DNA of 64,000 bases, taken from Brevundimonas vesicularis. GTDB lineage: Bacteria > Pseudomonadota > Alphaproteobacteria > Caulobacterales > Caulobacteraceae. The first letter of the stretch is position 1; the number at the start of each line of letters is the position of its first letter. The notes beneath the pieces were generated by a model. The model saw nothing but the letters and a program-made list of their open reading frames with translations. It searched no databases and was not told where the DNA came from. Of the stretch, positions 19,979 through 28,307 are shown piece by piece. The stretch is from NCBI RefSeq assembly GCF_027105095.1, contig NZ_CP114278.1:2888501-2952500 (forward strand), in the 5' to 3' direction. A program made the position numbers and the translations under genes.

Positions 19979-21142
19979 ATGAACGTGCTGGGCAGCCCCG
20001 ATCCCGATTTCATGCGTGAAGAAGAGATCACCCTCTTCTCCGACAGCGTCGGCAAATGGATCGACGAGCACGCGCCGCTTGAGAAGGTCCAGCAATGGAT
20101 CGCCGACTCCTCTGTGCCGCGCCAGCTGTGGAACGACGCGGGCGAGGCGGGTCTCTTGGGCCTGTCGCTGCCGGAAGAGGACGGCGGTTTCGGCGGCGAC
20201 TATCGTCACGAGGTTGTCTTGATGCGTCAGCTGGGCTGGAAGGGCGCGGACCACTTCGGCATTTCGCTGCACAATGCGATCGTCATGCCCTACATCTGGC
20301 ATTACGGCACCGAGCAGCAGAAGCAGCGCTGGCTGCCGCGCCTGCAATCGGGCGAACTGGTCGGCGCCATCGCCATGACCGAACCGGGCGCGGGCTCGGA
20401 CCTGCAAGGCGTCAAGACCACGGCGGTCAAGTCGGGCAACGGCTATGTCGTCAACGGCTCCAAGACCTTCATCACCAACGGCCAGCTGGCCAACTTCCTG
20501 ATCGTGGTCGCCAAGACCGATCCGGCCGAGGGCGCCAAGGGCACCTCGCTGATCGTGGTCGAGACCGATGGCGCGGAAGGATTCGAACGTGGTCGCAACC
20601 TGCACAAGATCGGCATGGAGGCCAACGACACCTCCGAACTGTTCTTCAACGACGTGAAGGTGCCGGGCGACAACATCATCGGCGGGACCGAAGGCCAGGG
20701 CTTCGTCCAACTGATGCAGCAACTGCCCCAGGAGCGGCTGAACATCGCCGTCCAGGGCGTCGCCGCAGCCGAGCGCGGCCTTGAAGCCACTCTGGCCTAC
20801 GTCAAGGAGCGTAAGGCGTTCGGCAAACGCGTCATCGACTTCCAGAATACCCAGTTCAAGCTCGCCGAGGTCAAGACCAAGCTGACCGTCGCCAAGGTCT
20901 TCACCGACCACTGCATCGGCCTGCATCTGCAAGGCAAGCTCGACGCCGCCACCGCCTCCATGGCCAAATACTGGGTCACCGACATCCAGGGCGAGACCAT
21001 CGACGAGATGCTCCAGCTCCACGGCGGCTATGGCTATATGAACGAATATCCGATCGCCCAGCTGTACAAGGACGCCCGCGTCCAGCGCATCTACGGCGGC
21101 ACCAACGAGATTATGAAGCTGCTGATCGCGCGGACGCTGTAA
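19979..21142 (+). CDS. Acyl-CoA dehydrogenase, long-chain type
   Basis: 387 residues, the usual length for the four-helix/beta-barrel/four-helix enzymes. Signatures are AIAMTEPGAGSDLQGVKTTA, NGSKTFITNGQLANF and IDEMLQLHGGYGYMNEYPIAQLYKDARVQ, and the C-terminus has IYGGTNEIMKLLIARTL. It catalyses the first step of beta-oxidation with electron-transfer flavoprotein as acceptor. CAGGGACG lies before the ATG. It shares direction with the MerR-FadE pair but is separated from it by about 96 bases and a terminator. Confidence 0.95.
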   Translation: MNVLGSPDPDFMREEEITLFSDSVGKWIDEHAPLEKVQQWIADSSVPRQLWNDAGEAGLLGLSLPEEDGGFGGDYRHEVVLMRQLGWKGADHFGISLHNAIVMPYIWHYGTEQQKQRWLPRLQSGELVGAIAMTEPGAGSDLQGVKTTAVKSGNGYVVNGSKTFITNGQLANFLIVVAKTDPAEGAKGTSLIVVETDGAEGFERGRNLHKIGMEANDTSELFFNDVKVPGDNIIGGTEGQGFVQLMQQLPQERLNIAVQGVAAAERGLEATLAYVKERKAFGKRVIDFQNTQFKLAEVKTKLTVAKVFTDHCIGLHLQGKLDAATASMAKYWVTDIQGETIDEMLQLHGGYGYMNEYPIAQLYKDARVQRIYGGTNEIMKLLIARTL

Positions 21143-21153
21143 GCCTTCTTCTT

Positions 21154-21190
21154 GTCATCCCCGACGAAGCGCAGCGAAGATCGGGGACGG
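21154..21190. repeat. REP-like palindrome A (left of GIY-YIG gene)
   Basis: Stem TCCCCGA/TCGGGGA (21158-21164 with 21181-21187) around a core containing AGCGCAGCGA; the outer left end reads GTCATC. It matches the element at 21600-21637 in inverted orientation and the one at 31073-31110 in the same orientation. Confidence 0.75.
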
Positions 21191-21251
21191 TAAGCCATTC
21201 GCCTTGACCGCTCCCGGACAACCCGCAAGGGTTGCGCCGGGAGACGACGTC

Positions 21252-21584
21252 ATGGCCAAGACCTTCTATGTCTATCTGCTCGCCAGCGGCCCCTGCGGCT
21301 ATCTTTATGTCGGCGTGACAAACGACATCGTGCGCCGCGTCGCCGAGCATAAGTCTGGGATGGTTCCGGGCTACACCGCGGAACGCGGCATCGATCAACT
21401 GGTCTGGTTCGAAACCCATCAATACATCGACCAGGCGATCCTGCGCGAAAAGCGGATCAAGCGTTGGCTTAGGGAATGGAAGTTCGCTTTGGTCGAGAAG
21501 GACAATCCGCGATGGCTGGATCTTTATGGTGAAGTGCGGGCCAGCGCTGAGCCCGGTTCGGCTGCGCCGACCGGGCTGGCGTGA
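21252..21584 (+). CDS. GIY-YIG nuclease family protein (UPF0213-like)
   Basis: 110 residues. The GIY-YIG motifs appear as FYVYLLASGPCGYLYVGVTND (YVY and LYVG strands), followed by RRVAEHKSGMVPGYTAERGI with the conserved Arg and His, and LREKRIKRWLREWKFALVEKDNPRW with the Glu and Asn of the family. These single-domain proteins resemble YhbQ and lack a DNA-recognition module. The start at 21252 is chosen because homology begins with MAKTFYVYLL; the ORF extends upstream only through repeat-like DNA. The gene is bracketed by inverted REP-like palindromes, so it may be a small mobile unit. Confidence 0.88.
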   Translation: MAKTFYVYLLASGPCGYLYVGVTNDIVRRVAEHKSGMVPGYTAERGIDQLVWFETHQYIDQAILREKRIKRWLREWKFALVEKDNPRWLDLYGEVRASAEPGSAAPTGLA

Positions 21585-21599
21585 AGGTTTGGCTTCGTC

Positions 21600-21637
21600 C
21601 CGTCCCGGCTCTTCGCTTCGCTACGGCCGGGATGACA
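21600..21637. repeat. REP-like palindrome B (right of GIY-YIG gene)
   Basis: Stem TCCCGGC/GCCGGGA (21603-21609 with 21626-21632) around TCTTCGCTTCGCTACG. It ends GGGATGAC, the reverse complement of the GTCATCCC that begins palindrome A. The two therefore face each other across the GIY-YIG gene like terminal inverted repeats. Confidence 0.75.
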
Positions 21638-21678
21638 AGCGATTGCGATGCGTCACGCATGGAGGTCCATTGTTGAAG

Positions 21679-21704
21679 TGTACGCAATGTCGTACGTTTA
21701 CACC
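21679..21704. promoter_or_regulatory. YefM-YoeB operator-promoter
   Basis: GTACG (21680-21684) and CGTAC (21691-21695) form a dyad around CAATGT, with outer GTGTA/TACAC arms. This resembles the TGTACA-centred palindromes bound by YefM. It ends at the antitoxin start codon, and a TTGAAG element at 21673 could serve as the -35. Confidence 0.6.
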
Positions 21705-21962
21705 ATGAACGCGATGTCCGTCACCGAACTCCGCAAGAACCTCGCCGCGGCCATCGACCGGGTGACGGCGGATCATGACTACACGATCATCACGCGCGAG
21801 GGCGGTAAGCCGGCGGCGGTGCTGATGTCGTTGGAGGACTTCGCCTCCTGGCAGGAGACGGAGTATCTACTGCGCAGCCCGGCGAACGCTGCGAGGTTGC
21901 GTGAGGCGATCTCCGAACTCGATGCGGGCGGCGGCCAGGTTCGCGAACTGATCGAAGAATGA
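21705..21962 (+). CDS. yefM: YefM/Phd-type antitoxin
   Basis: 85 residues from the ATG at 21705; ATG at 21714 is equally plausible, and longer in-frame starts run through the operator. The fold is recognisable from MSVTELRKNLAAAIDRVTADHDYTIITREGGKPAAVLMSLEDF, and the C-terminal toxin-neutralising part ETEYLLRSPANAARLREAI is very close to E. coli YefM. It neutralises YoeB and, with it, represses the operon. Its stop overlaps the toxin start in ATGA. Confidence 0.93.
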   Translation: MNAMSVTELRKNLAAAIDRVTADHDYTIITREGGKPAAVLMSLEDFASWQETEYLLRSPANAARLREAISELDAGGGQVRELIEE

Positions 21963-22219
21963 AGCTGACCTTCCAGACCTACGGGTGGGAGGATTACCTT
22001 CACTGGCAAGACCATGATCGAAAGATGCTGCGAAAGCTCAATCGGCTGATCATGGAATGCCAGCGGACGCCTTTTTCCGGGACTGGAAAACCTGAACCGT
22101 TGAAGGGCGATTTTTCGGGATGGTGGTCGCGGCGCATCGACCAGGAACATCGGCTCGTCTATCGCGTGACCGACGATGCGCTTTTGATCGCCCAATGCCG
22201 CTATCACTACGACCGATGA
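21959..22219 (+). CDS. yoeB: YoeB toxin, ribosome-dependent mRNA endonuclease
   Basis: 86 residues, aligning without gaps to E. coli YoeB. The catalytic residues are kept at the same positions: Glu46 (KPEPLK), Arg65 (EHRLVY), and His83-Tyr84 (CRYHYDR), so the toxin should be active. It overlaps the antitoxin by 4 bases at its start. At its end the stop codon overlaps the rsmE start (ATGA at 22216-22219), which couples a toxin gene to an rRNA methyltransferase gene. Confidence 0.95.
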   Translation: MKLTFQTYGWEDYLHWQDHDRKMLRKLNRLIMECQRTPFSGTGKPEPLKGDFSGWWSRRIDQEHRLVYRVTDDALLIAQCRYHYDR

Positions 22220-22935
22220 TCCGCCTTCACGTTACATCGCCGCTCGCCGCCGCCGCGCCCGTCGCGCCCACGCTGGACCAGTCCCGCTATCTGACCCAGG
22301 TCATGCGGCTGAAGGCCGGGGACGATCTGCTGGTGTTCAACGGGCGCGATGGGGAGTGGCGCTGTACGGTCGCGGAAGTCCTGAAGAAGGGCGTGATCCT
22401 GCGCGCCGAGGAACAGGTGCGACCCCAGACCTTCGGTCCCGACCTGGAACTGATCGTGGCGGTGGTGAAGAAGGCGCGGGTCGAGACCATTGTGGAGAAG
22501 GCCGCCGAGCTGGGCGCGCGCCGGGTCCGGCTGGTCCTGACGAAACGCACCAACGCCGACCGCATCCGCCTGGACCGGCTGGACGCGATCGCCGAGGAAG
22601 CCGCCGAACAGACCGGGCGGATGGACGTGCCCGCCGTCGATGATCCGATCAAGCTGGACGCCCTGCTGGACAGCTGGGAGACCGGGCGCCGGCTGATGTT
22701 CTGCGACGAGACGGGCGGGGCGCCCGCCGTCTCGGCCCTGCGTGACGCAGGCGAAGGCCCCTGGTCCATCCTGATCGGGCCGGAGGGCGGATTCTCGCCG
22801 GAAGAGGGCGAGCGGCTGCGGTCCCTGCCCTTCACCACCGCCGTGTCGCTGGGCCCGCGCATCCTGCGCGCCGACACCGCCGCCATCGCCGCCATGACCC
22901 TGTGGCAGGCGGCCGTCGGTGATTGGGAACGATAA
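22216..22935 (+). CDS. rsmE: 16S rRNA m3U1498 methyltransferase RsmE
   Basis: 239 residues from the ATG at 22216. It has the N-terminal PUA-like part (YLTQVMRLKAGDDLLVFNG) and the C-terminal SPOUT domain with the knot motifs LVLTKRTNADRI, LIGPEGGFSPEE and SLGPRILRADTAAIAAM. It methylates U1498 in 16S rRNA. An in-frame start exists within yoeB (22120), but homology begins with MIRLHVTSP. It overlaps yoeB by 4 bases and precedes gshA, a gene order I recall from other Alphaproteobacteria without the toxin pair. Confidence 0.95.
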   Translation: MIRLHVTSPLAAAAPVAPTLDQSRYLTQVMRLKAGDDLLVFNGRDGEWRCTVAEVLKKGVILRAEEQVRPQTFGPDLELIVAVVKKARVETIVEKAAELGARRVRLVLTKRTNADRIRLDRLDAIAEEAAEQTGRMDVPAVDDPIKLDALLDSWETGRRLMFCDETGGAPAVSALRDAGEGPWSILIGPEGGFSPEEGERLRSLPFTTAVSLGPRILRADTAAIAAMTLWQAAVGDWER

Positions 22936-23070
22936 GTCCGCCCCTCAGGCAGCGAGCCGACGCGCGACGAGCGTCAGGGAAACACGAAAGCCCTCTTGAG
23001 CCTTGCCGCAATCTTGCCCATCTAGCCGCGACACACGGTCGCTTACGATGCGCCCGCAGGGGACTGACGC

Positions 23071-24432
23071 ATGACCGACAACGCGCCGCTGACCCGGACC
23101 GACCTCATTGAGGCCATGTCCAAGGGGATCAAGCCCAAGGACCAGTGGCGCATCGGCGCCGAGCACGAGAAGTTCGGCTTCGACAAGACCACACTGGCGC
23201 GCCCCGCCTATGACGGTCCGAACAGCATCAAGGCCATGCTGGAGGGGCTGCAACGCTTCGGCTGGTCGCCCGTCGAGGAAAACGGCTTTCTGATCGGACT
23301 GGAGCGCAGGAACAGCGAAGGCTTCGTCGCCTCCGTCAGCCTGGAGCCGGGCGGTCAGTTCGAACTGTCGGGCGCGCCGCTTCTGACCATCCACGACATC
23401 TGCAACGAGACCGGCCAGCATCTGATGGAGGTCAAGCAGGTCGCCGACCAGATCGGCGTCGGCTTCCTGGGCGCCGGCTTCGACCCGCTGTGGACGCGCG
23501 AACAGGTGCCGGTCATGCCCAAGGGCCGCTATGACATCATGCGCGCCTATATGCCCAAGGTCGGCACCCTGGGCCTGGACATGATGCTGCGCACCTGCAC
23601 CATTCAGGCGAACCTGGACTTCGATTCAGAAGCCGACATGGTGATGAAGTTCCGCACCTCGCTGGCGCTGCAACCCATCGCCACCGCCCTGTTCGCTTGC
23701 TCACCCTTCACCGAGGGCCGGCCGAACGGCTTCCTGTCGGCGCGGGCCAACGTCTGGACCGACACCGACGCCGACCGCACCGGCATGCTGGGTTTCGTGT
23801 TCGAGGAGGGTTTCGGCTTCGAGCGGTACGCCGACTATGCGCTGGACACGCCGATGTATTTCGCCAAGCGCGACGGCCGTTATGTCGACGCCTCGGGCCA
23901 GTCGTTCCGGGATTTCCAGGCCGGCAAAATGCCCGCCCTGCCCGGCCAATATCCGACCCTGAAGGACTGGAACGACCACCTGACCACCCTCTTCCCCGAG
24001 GTTCGGCTGAAGGCCTATCTGGAAATGCGCGGCGCCGACGGCGGGCCGTGGAGCCGGATCTGCGCCCTGCCCGCCCTGTGGGCCGGGGTTCTGTACGACG
24101 CGCCGTCGCTGGCCGCCGCCTGGGACCTGGTCAAGGACTGGGACATCGCCGACCACGAACGCCTGCGCCGCGACGTGACGCGCCTGGGCCTCAAGGCCGA
24201 GGTGGCGGGCCGATCGGTGCGCGACATCGCCGTCGATCTGGTGAACATCGCCAAACAGGGGCTGAAGAACCGCGCCAAATTCTCGGGCGGCATGGTGGAC
24301 GAGCGCGGCTATCTGTCGGAACTGGAAGACATCGCCGACAGCGGGATCACGCCGGCTGAGCGCCTGTTGGACCTGTATCACGGCGCCTGGCAGGGCGACG
24401 TGAAGCGCATCTACGCCGACTTCGCCTACTAG
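23071..24432 (+). CDS. gshA: Glutamate-cysteine ligase, plant/alphaproteobacterial type
   Basis: 453 residues of the GCS2 type: KDQWRIGAEHEKFGFDK near the N-terminus, SLEPGGQFELSGAPLLTIHDIC, PKVGTLGLDMMLRTCTIQANLDFDSE, and a late GGMVDERGYLSELEDIADSG. It makes gamma-glutamylcysteine, the first step of glutathione synthesis. AGGGGAC precedes the ATG. Its last 4 bases overlap a convergent secreted-protein gene. GloB and glutaredoxin-type genes elsewhere in the window use the same thiol pool. Confidence 0.96.
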   Translation: MTDNAPLTRTDLIEAMSKGIKPKDQWRIGAEHEKFGFDKTTLARPAYDGPNSIKAMLEGLQRFGWSPVEENGFLIGLERRNSEGFVASVSLEPGGQFELSGAPLLTIHDICNETGQHLMEVKQVADQIGVGFLGAGFDPLWTREQVPVMPKGRYDIMRAYMPKVGTLGLDMMLRTCTIQANLDFDSEADMVMKFRTSLALQPIATALFACSPFTEGRPNGFLSARANVWTDTDADRTGMLGFVFEEGFGFERYADYALDTPMYFAKRDGRYVDASGQSFRDFQAGKMPALPGQYPTLKDWNDHLTTLFPEVRLKAYLEMRGADGGPWSRICALPALWAGVLYDAPSLAAAWDLVKDWDIADHERLRRDVTRLGLKAEVAGRSVRDIAVDLVNIAKQGLKNRAKFSGGMVDERGYLSELEDIADSGITPAERLLDLYHGAWQGDVKRIYADFAY

Positions 24433-25166
24433 GGGACGGTGTAGTCCGAGCAGTCCGGCAGAGGGCTGTCCGGCTGGTATTCACCCGTCTTGGCGTCGAA
24501 GGCGAACCGGCGGCTGAAGCTGCATTTCGGATCGCGCGCGGCGATCAGGTCGACGGGCTTCAGCGGCGGCTTCTCCAGCGAGTCTTCGGATCGCGAGGCG
24601 CCGCGCGGATAGGCCGTCGCCGTCGTCTCATAGGTCAGGACCGGCATTGCATCCGCCGCGTCGCTCGCGGTCAGGGTCGCAGCGAAACTGTATTCGTCGT
24701 GGCATGCGCCGGCGCGCTGGGTCATGTCCTCCTCGCTGAAACAGGCGCGGATCATCAGCGAACCCTGGATCGGCACGGTCAGCACCGGTGCGGCGCCGGT
24801 GTCGCCGTCCGCATCCAGCCGATAGAGCCGCAACTCCGTCGCCTGTCCGCCGCCGCCGGAATACATGCTGCGGCTCTCCATCTCGACCCCGGCCAGAAAC
24901 CCACCGTCCGACAGCCTGATCAGGCCATTCCATGGCTTGTAAATTTCCACCTCGCCCGACGCCCCTTGCGGCGCGGCCGGCAGGGCGTCGGGCGCACGAA
25001 CAACCGGGGTGAAGACCGGCTCGCCGTCACGCGTCTGCTGCGTCAGACCGACGCACTGAGTCCCATCGTCCGTGCAGGCCCGATCCTTGGCCAGGGTCAG
25101 GGGTTCGATTCCGTCCCCTGATAGCGGGGACTGGAGCATGGCGATCGCGGCGAGAAGCAAGATCAT
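24429..25166 (-). CDS. Secreted protein of unknown function
   Basis: 245 residues beginning with a short hydrophobic signal (MILLLAAIAMLQSPLSG). The mature part has six scattered cysteines (ACTDDGTQCVG, IRACFSEED, AGACHDEY, KCSFSRR, PDCSDY), suggesting disulfide bonds in the periplasm. A Gly-rich turn SMYSGGGGQ occurs mid-protein. I do not recognise a family. It is convergent with gshA with a 4-base overlap and ends in a cysteine-containing tail. Confidence 0.7.
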   Translation of the reverse strand: MILLLAAIAMLQSPLSGDGIEPLTLAKDRACTDDGTQCVGLTQQTRDGEPVFTPVVRAPDALPAAPQGASGEVEIYKPWNGLIRLSDGGFLAGVEMESRSMYSGGGGQATELRLYRLDADGDTGAAPVLTVPIQGSLMIRACFSEEDMTQRAGACHDEYSFAATLTASDAADAMPVLTYETTATAYPRGASRSEDSLEKPPLKPVDLIAARDPKCSFSRRFAFDAKTGEYQPDSPLPDCSDYTVP

Positions 25167-25277
25167 GAGTTGTTCCTAACCGACACGGCGCACGACGCCA
25201 TCGGCTCTTTTCGATCCTTTGCAAAGGCGAGCTTAACGGATGCGCCGTAACATGGGTCTCAGTTCGAGAGAGTGCCC

Positions 25278-26849
25278 ATGACCTGTTCGTCCGTTGCGAC
25301 CCTCGCCTTCCCAACAGCCGATGTCGATCTGGACACCTTCTTCGATGTGTCGCTGGATCTGCTGGTGGTGCGCGAACTGGATGGACGCGTGGTCAAGGCC
25401 AGCGCGTCCTGGTTCACCATGCTGGGCTATCGGCCCGACGAGATCGAGGGTCAGGGCCTGCTGCGCCTGATCCACCCGGACGACCACGCCGCCACCCGCC
25501 GGAGCATCGTCGAGGTCGAAAACCGACGGCCCGGCGATCCGGTTCTGGGCCAGATCAATCGCTATCGCCACAAGGCCGGTCATTACGTCGCCGTCGAATG
25601 GCGCGCCCATCGCCAGGGCAACCGCATCTATGGCATTGCGCGCGACGTGACTGAAAAGGTTGCGGCCGAACGGGCGCTGCGTGAGGCCACCGCCGCCGCC
25701 GAGGCCGCCAATGCCGCGAAGTCCGAATTCCTGGCCAATATGAGCCACGAGATCCGCACGCCCTTGAACGGCGTGATCGGGATCGTCGACGCCCTGTCGC
25801 GCACCGACCCGACGCCCGAGCAGGCCGAGATGGTCGCCCTGATCGCAAGCTCCGGCGTGACACTGGAGCGACTGGTGTCCGACATTCTGGACGTATCCAA
25901 GATCGAGGCGGGGCATCTCAATCTGGAAAGCCGACCCTTCGATCTCGACGAGGCCGTCTCCGCCCCGCTGGACGTCATGCGTTTGAAGGCCGAGGCCAAG
26001 GGACTGACTTTCGACATCCGCCGCGACGCCGATGCGCGCGGCATGTTCGTCGGCGACAGCACCCGCATCCGTCAGGTGCTCGACAACCTCCTATCCAACG
26101 CCATCAAGTTCACCCATCAGGGCGCGGTCGCCGTCGCCATTGCGGTGGACGAGGACTCCGACGGCCTGACCCAGCTGACGCTGCGGATCGAAGACACCGG
26201 CGTCGGCTTCTCTTCCGACCACGCGGCCCGTCTGTTCGACCGGTTCAGCCAAGCGGACAGCACCATCACGCGCCGTTTCGGCGGCACGGGCCTGGGCCTG
26301 TCGATCTGTCGTTCGCTGGTCGAGCTGATGGGCGGGCGGATTTCCGCCGCCTCCACGCCGGGCGTCGGCAGCCGGTTCACCGTCGAGATCCCCCTGACGC
26401 GCGCCGCATCCCTGACCGAACACGATGCCCAACGGCGCGCGCGCGCGGCCGAGGCCGACCGCGCCCTGGCGCCCCTGCGCGTGCTGCTGGCCGAGGATCA
26501 CCCGGTCAATCAGCGCGTCGTTCAGTTGATCCTGGCGGCCCACGCCATGCAGGTCGTCACCGTCGCCGACGGCGAACAGGCCCTGGCCGCCTTCCAGTCC
26601 GAAACCTTCGACCTGATCCTGATGGACATGCAGATGCCGGGCATGGACGGCCTGACCGCCACCCGCGCCATTCGCCATGTCGAGGCCGCGCGCGCCGCTC
26701 AGGCCCGCACGCCGATCATCATGCTCAGCGCCAACGCCATGAGCGAGCACCGCGACCAGGCGCGCGACGCCGGCGCCGACCTGCACGTCCCCAAACCCAT
26801 CACCGCCGCCAGCCTGCTGGCCGGCATCCAGGCGGCGACCGCGTCCTGA
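25278..26849 (+). CDS. PAS hybrid histidine kinase with C-terminal receiver
   Basis: 523 residues, cytoplasmic, with no membrane helix. A PAS domain (about 20-130) has the FxxxLGYRPDEIEGQ and IHPDDH motifs. It is followed by HisKA with the phosphate-accepting His in SHEIRTPLNGVIG (about 158), HATPase with NLLSNAIKFT, DTGVGF and GGTGLGLSI, and a receiver domain with LLAEDHPVN, the phospho-Asp in LMDMQMPGMDG, and Lys in VPKPI. ATG at 25278 is chosen over the GTG at 25272 for better spacing from GAGAGA. It is an orphan: no response regulator or Hpt gene adjoins it. Confidence 0.94.
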   Translation: MTCSSVATLAFPTADVDLDTFFDVSLDLLVVRELDGRVVKASASWFTMLGYRPDEIEGQGLLRLIHPDDHAATRRSIVEVENRRPGDPVLGQINRYRHKAGHYVAVEWRAHRQGNRIYGIARDVTEKVAAERALREATAAAEAANAAKSEFLANMSHEIRTPLNGVIGIVDALSRTDPTPEQAEMVALIASSGVTLERLVSDILDVSKIEAGHLNLESRPFDLDEAVSAPLDVMRLKAEAKGLTFDIRRDADARGMFVGDSTRIRQVLDNLLSNAIKFTHQGAVAVAIAVDEDSDGLTQLTLRIEDTGVGFSSDHAARLFDRFSQADSTITRRFGGTGLGLSICRSLVELMGGRISAASTPGVGSRFTVEIPLTRAASLTEHDAQRRARAAEADRALAPLRVLLAEDHPVNQRVVQLILAAHAMQVVTVADGEQALAAFQSETFDLILMDMQMPGMDGLTATRAIRHVEAARAAQARTPIIMLSANAMSEHRDQARDAGADLHVPKPITAASLLAGIQAATAS

Positions 26850-26856
26850 TCCGACG

Positions 26857-26897
26857 TTGACAAAGTTTGCCAAGCGACCATTCTCGTTGAAAGGAGG
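26857..26897 (+). promoter_or_regulatory. Promoter and ribosome-binding site of parDE
   Basis: TTGACA (26857-26862), a 17-base spacer, and a weak -10 ATTCTC (26880-26885) are followed by AAGGAGG at 26891-26897. The strong -35 and ribosome-binding site stand out against the rest of the window. Confidence 0.55.
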
Positions 26898-26903
26898 CCG
26901 ACC

Positions 26904-27161
26904 ATGGCGACGATGAACATCTCCCTGCCCGATCCGATGAAGGCCTGGGTCGAGGAACAGGCGAAATCCGGGCGCTACGCCAACACGTCCGACGTGGTGC
27001 GCGATCTGATCCGCCGCGAGCAGGTCAAGGCCGAGAAGATCGCCCACTGGAACACTCTGATCGAAGAGGCCTACGCCTCCGGGATCAGCGAAATGACGTT
27101 CGAGGAGATTATCGGTGAGGCCCGCGCGGAAGCGCAGGCTCGGGCTTCTCGCGCAGCGTAG
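26904..27161 (+). CDS. parD: ParD-type antitoxin (RHH)
   Basis: 85 residues. The N-terminal ribbon-helix-helix MNISLPDPMKAWVEEQAKSGRYANTSDVVRDLIRR is the standard ParD DNA-binding part. The C-terminal helix EEIIGEARAEAQARAS binds the toxin. It is an antitoxin and autorepressor. The toxin gene starts 7 bases after its stop. Confidence 0.93.
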   Translation: MATMNISLPDPMKAWVEEQAKSGRYANTSDVVRDLIRREQVKAEKIAHWNTLIEEAYASGISEMTFEEIIGEARAEAQARASRAA

Positions 27162-27168
27162 TGGCTAC

Positions 27169-27486
27169 GTGAGCGCCAGATATTCCAATGCTGCGAAACG
27201 CGATCTGATTGCCATCTATCTTGATGGTGCGGCGAAGTTTGGATCGCGGCAAGCTGCAGCCTACACAACAGGTCTCGGCGCCACCGTCCGAATGATCAGC
27301 GACTACCCTCTTTCGTCTCGCCTCAGGACCGAGCTCGATCTGCCGGTCCGCGTGCGAACCTACAAAGCTCACGTCATTATCTACGTGATAGAAGAAGGTG
27401 GGGTGTTGGTGCTTCGGTTTCGTCACGGGCACGAAGATTGGCAGTCAGATCCACTCGGTGGTGACTTGGACAAGGATAAACCATGA
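27169..27486 (+). CDS. parE: ParE/RelE superfamily toxin
   Basis: 105 residues from GTG at 27169; a start at 27115 inside parD is in frame but unlikely. The ParE pattern is clear: YSNAAKRDLIAIYLDGAAKFG, then MISDYPLSSRLRTELDLPVRVRTYKAHVIIYVIEEGGVLVLRFRHGHEDW. It probably inhibits DNA gyrase, as known ParE proteins do. Its stop overlaps the ATG of the DUF72 gene (ATGA at 27483-27486), the same arrangement as yoeB-rsmE. Confidence 0.9.
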   Translation: MSARYSNAAKRDLIAIYLDGAAKFGSRQAAAYTTGLGATVRMISDYPLSSRLRTELDLPVRVRTYKAHVIIYVIEEGGVLVLRFRHGHEDWQSDPLGGDLDKDKP

Positions 27487-28232
27487 CCCACCCCATCTAT
27501 GTCGGCATCGGCGGCTGGACGTTCGAACCGTGGCGCGGCGTCTTCTATCCGGAAGGATGGGTTCAGAAGCGCGAGCTTGAATATGCGGCGTCGAAACTGA
27601 CCTCGATCGAGATCAACGGCACCTATTATTCGACCTTCAAGCCCGACAGCTGGAAGAAATGGCGCGACGAGACGCCGGACGGGTTCGTCTTTTCGGTCAA
27701 GGCCAGCCGCTATTGCACCAATCGCAAGGTGTTGTCCGAAGGCGCCGAAAGCTTCGACAAGTTCCTGAGCCAGGGGCTGACCGAACTGGGCGAAAAGCTG
27801 GGCCCGATCAACTGGCAGTTCATGGGTACGAAGAAGTTCGATGCCGAGGACTTCGAGGGCTTCCTGAAGCTGTTGCCCAAGGAGAAGGACGGGATGCGGC
27901 TGCGGCACGCGCTAGAGGTTCGCAACCCGACCTTCGCCACCGACCAGTTCTATGACCTGGCCCGCAAATACGGCGCGGCCATCGTCTATGCGGTCGATGA
28001 CGAGGAGCCGACCTGGCCCCAGATCGACGAGGCGACCGCCGACTTCGGCTACGCCCGGCTGATGTCCAGCCGCGAGGATGAGGCGACCGGCATGACGGCG
28101 ACCGAGCTGGATGCCGTGGCGGATCAAGCGAAAACCTGGGCCAAACGCGGCGAGGTCTTCGCCTATTTCATCTCGGGCGCGAAGGTTCGGAACCCGGCGG
28201 CGGCTCAGGCGCTGATCGCAAAGCTGAAATAG
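27483..28232 (+). CDS. DUF72 family protein (YecE-like)
   Basis: 249 residues. The family start IYVGIGGWTFEPWRGVFYPEGW is present, then YAASKLTSIEINGTYYS, FSVKASRYCTN, and a late TWAKRGEVFAYFISGAKV. DUF72 proteins are TIM-barrel-like and of unknown biochemical role; a nuclease link has been suggested on structural grounds. It is translationally coupled to parE through a 4-base overlap. Confidence 0.92.
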   Translation: MTHPIYVGIGGWTFEPWRGVFYPEGWVQKRELEYAASKLTSIEINGTYYSTFKPDSWKKWRDETPDGFVFSVKASRYCTNRKVLSEGAESFDKFLSQGLTELGEKLGPINWQFMGTKKFDAEDFEGFLKLLPKEKDGMRLRHALEVRNPTFATDQFYDLARKYGAAIVYAVDDEEPTWPQIDEATADFGYARLMSSREDEATGMTATELDAVADQAKTWAKRGEVFAYFISGAKVRNPAAAQALIAKLK

Positions 28233-28307
28233 CGGTCCGCCGTCTCGCGGACCCGTGCCGCCGCCTTATCTAAAGCCGGCTCATCGCAAAGCCTGAAGGA
28301 CTACCCC

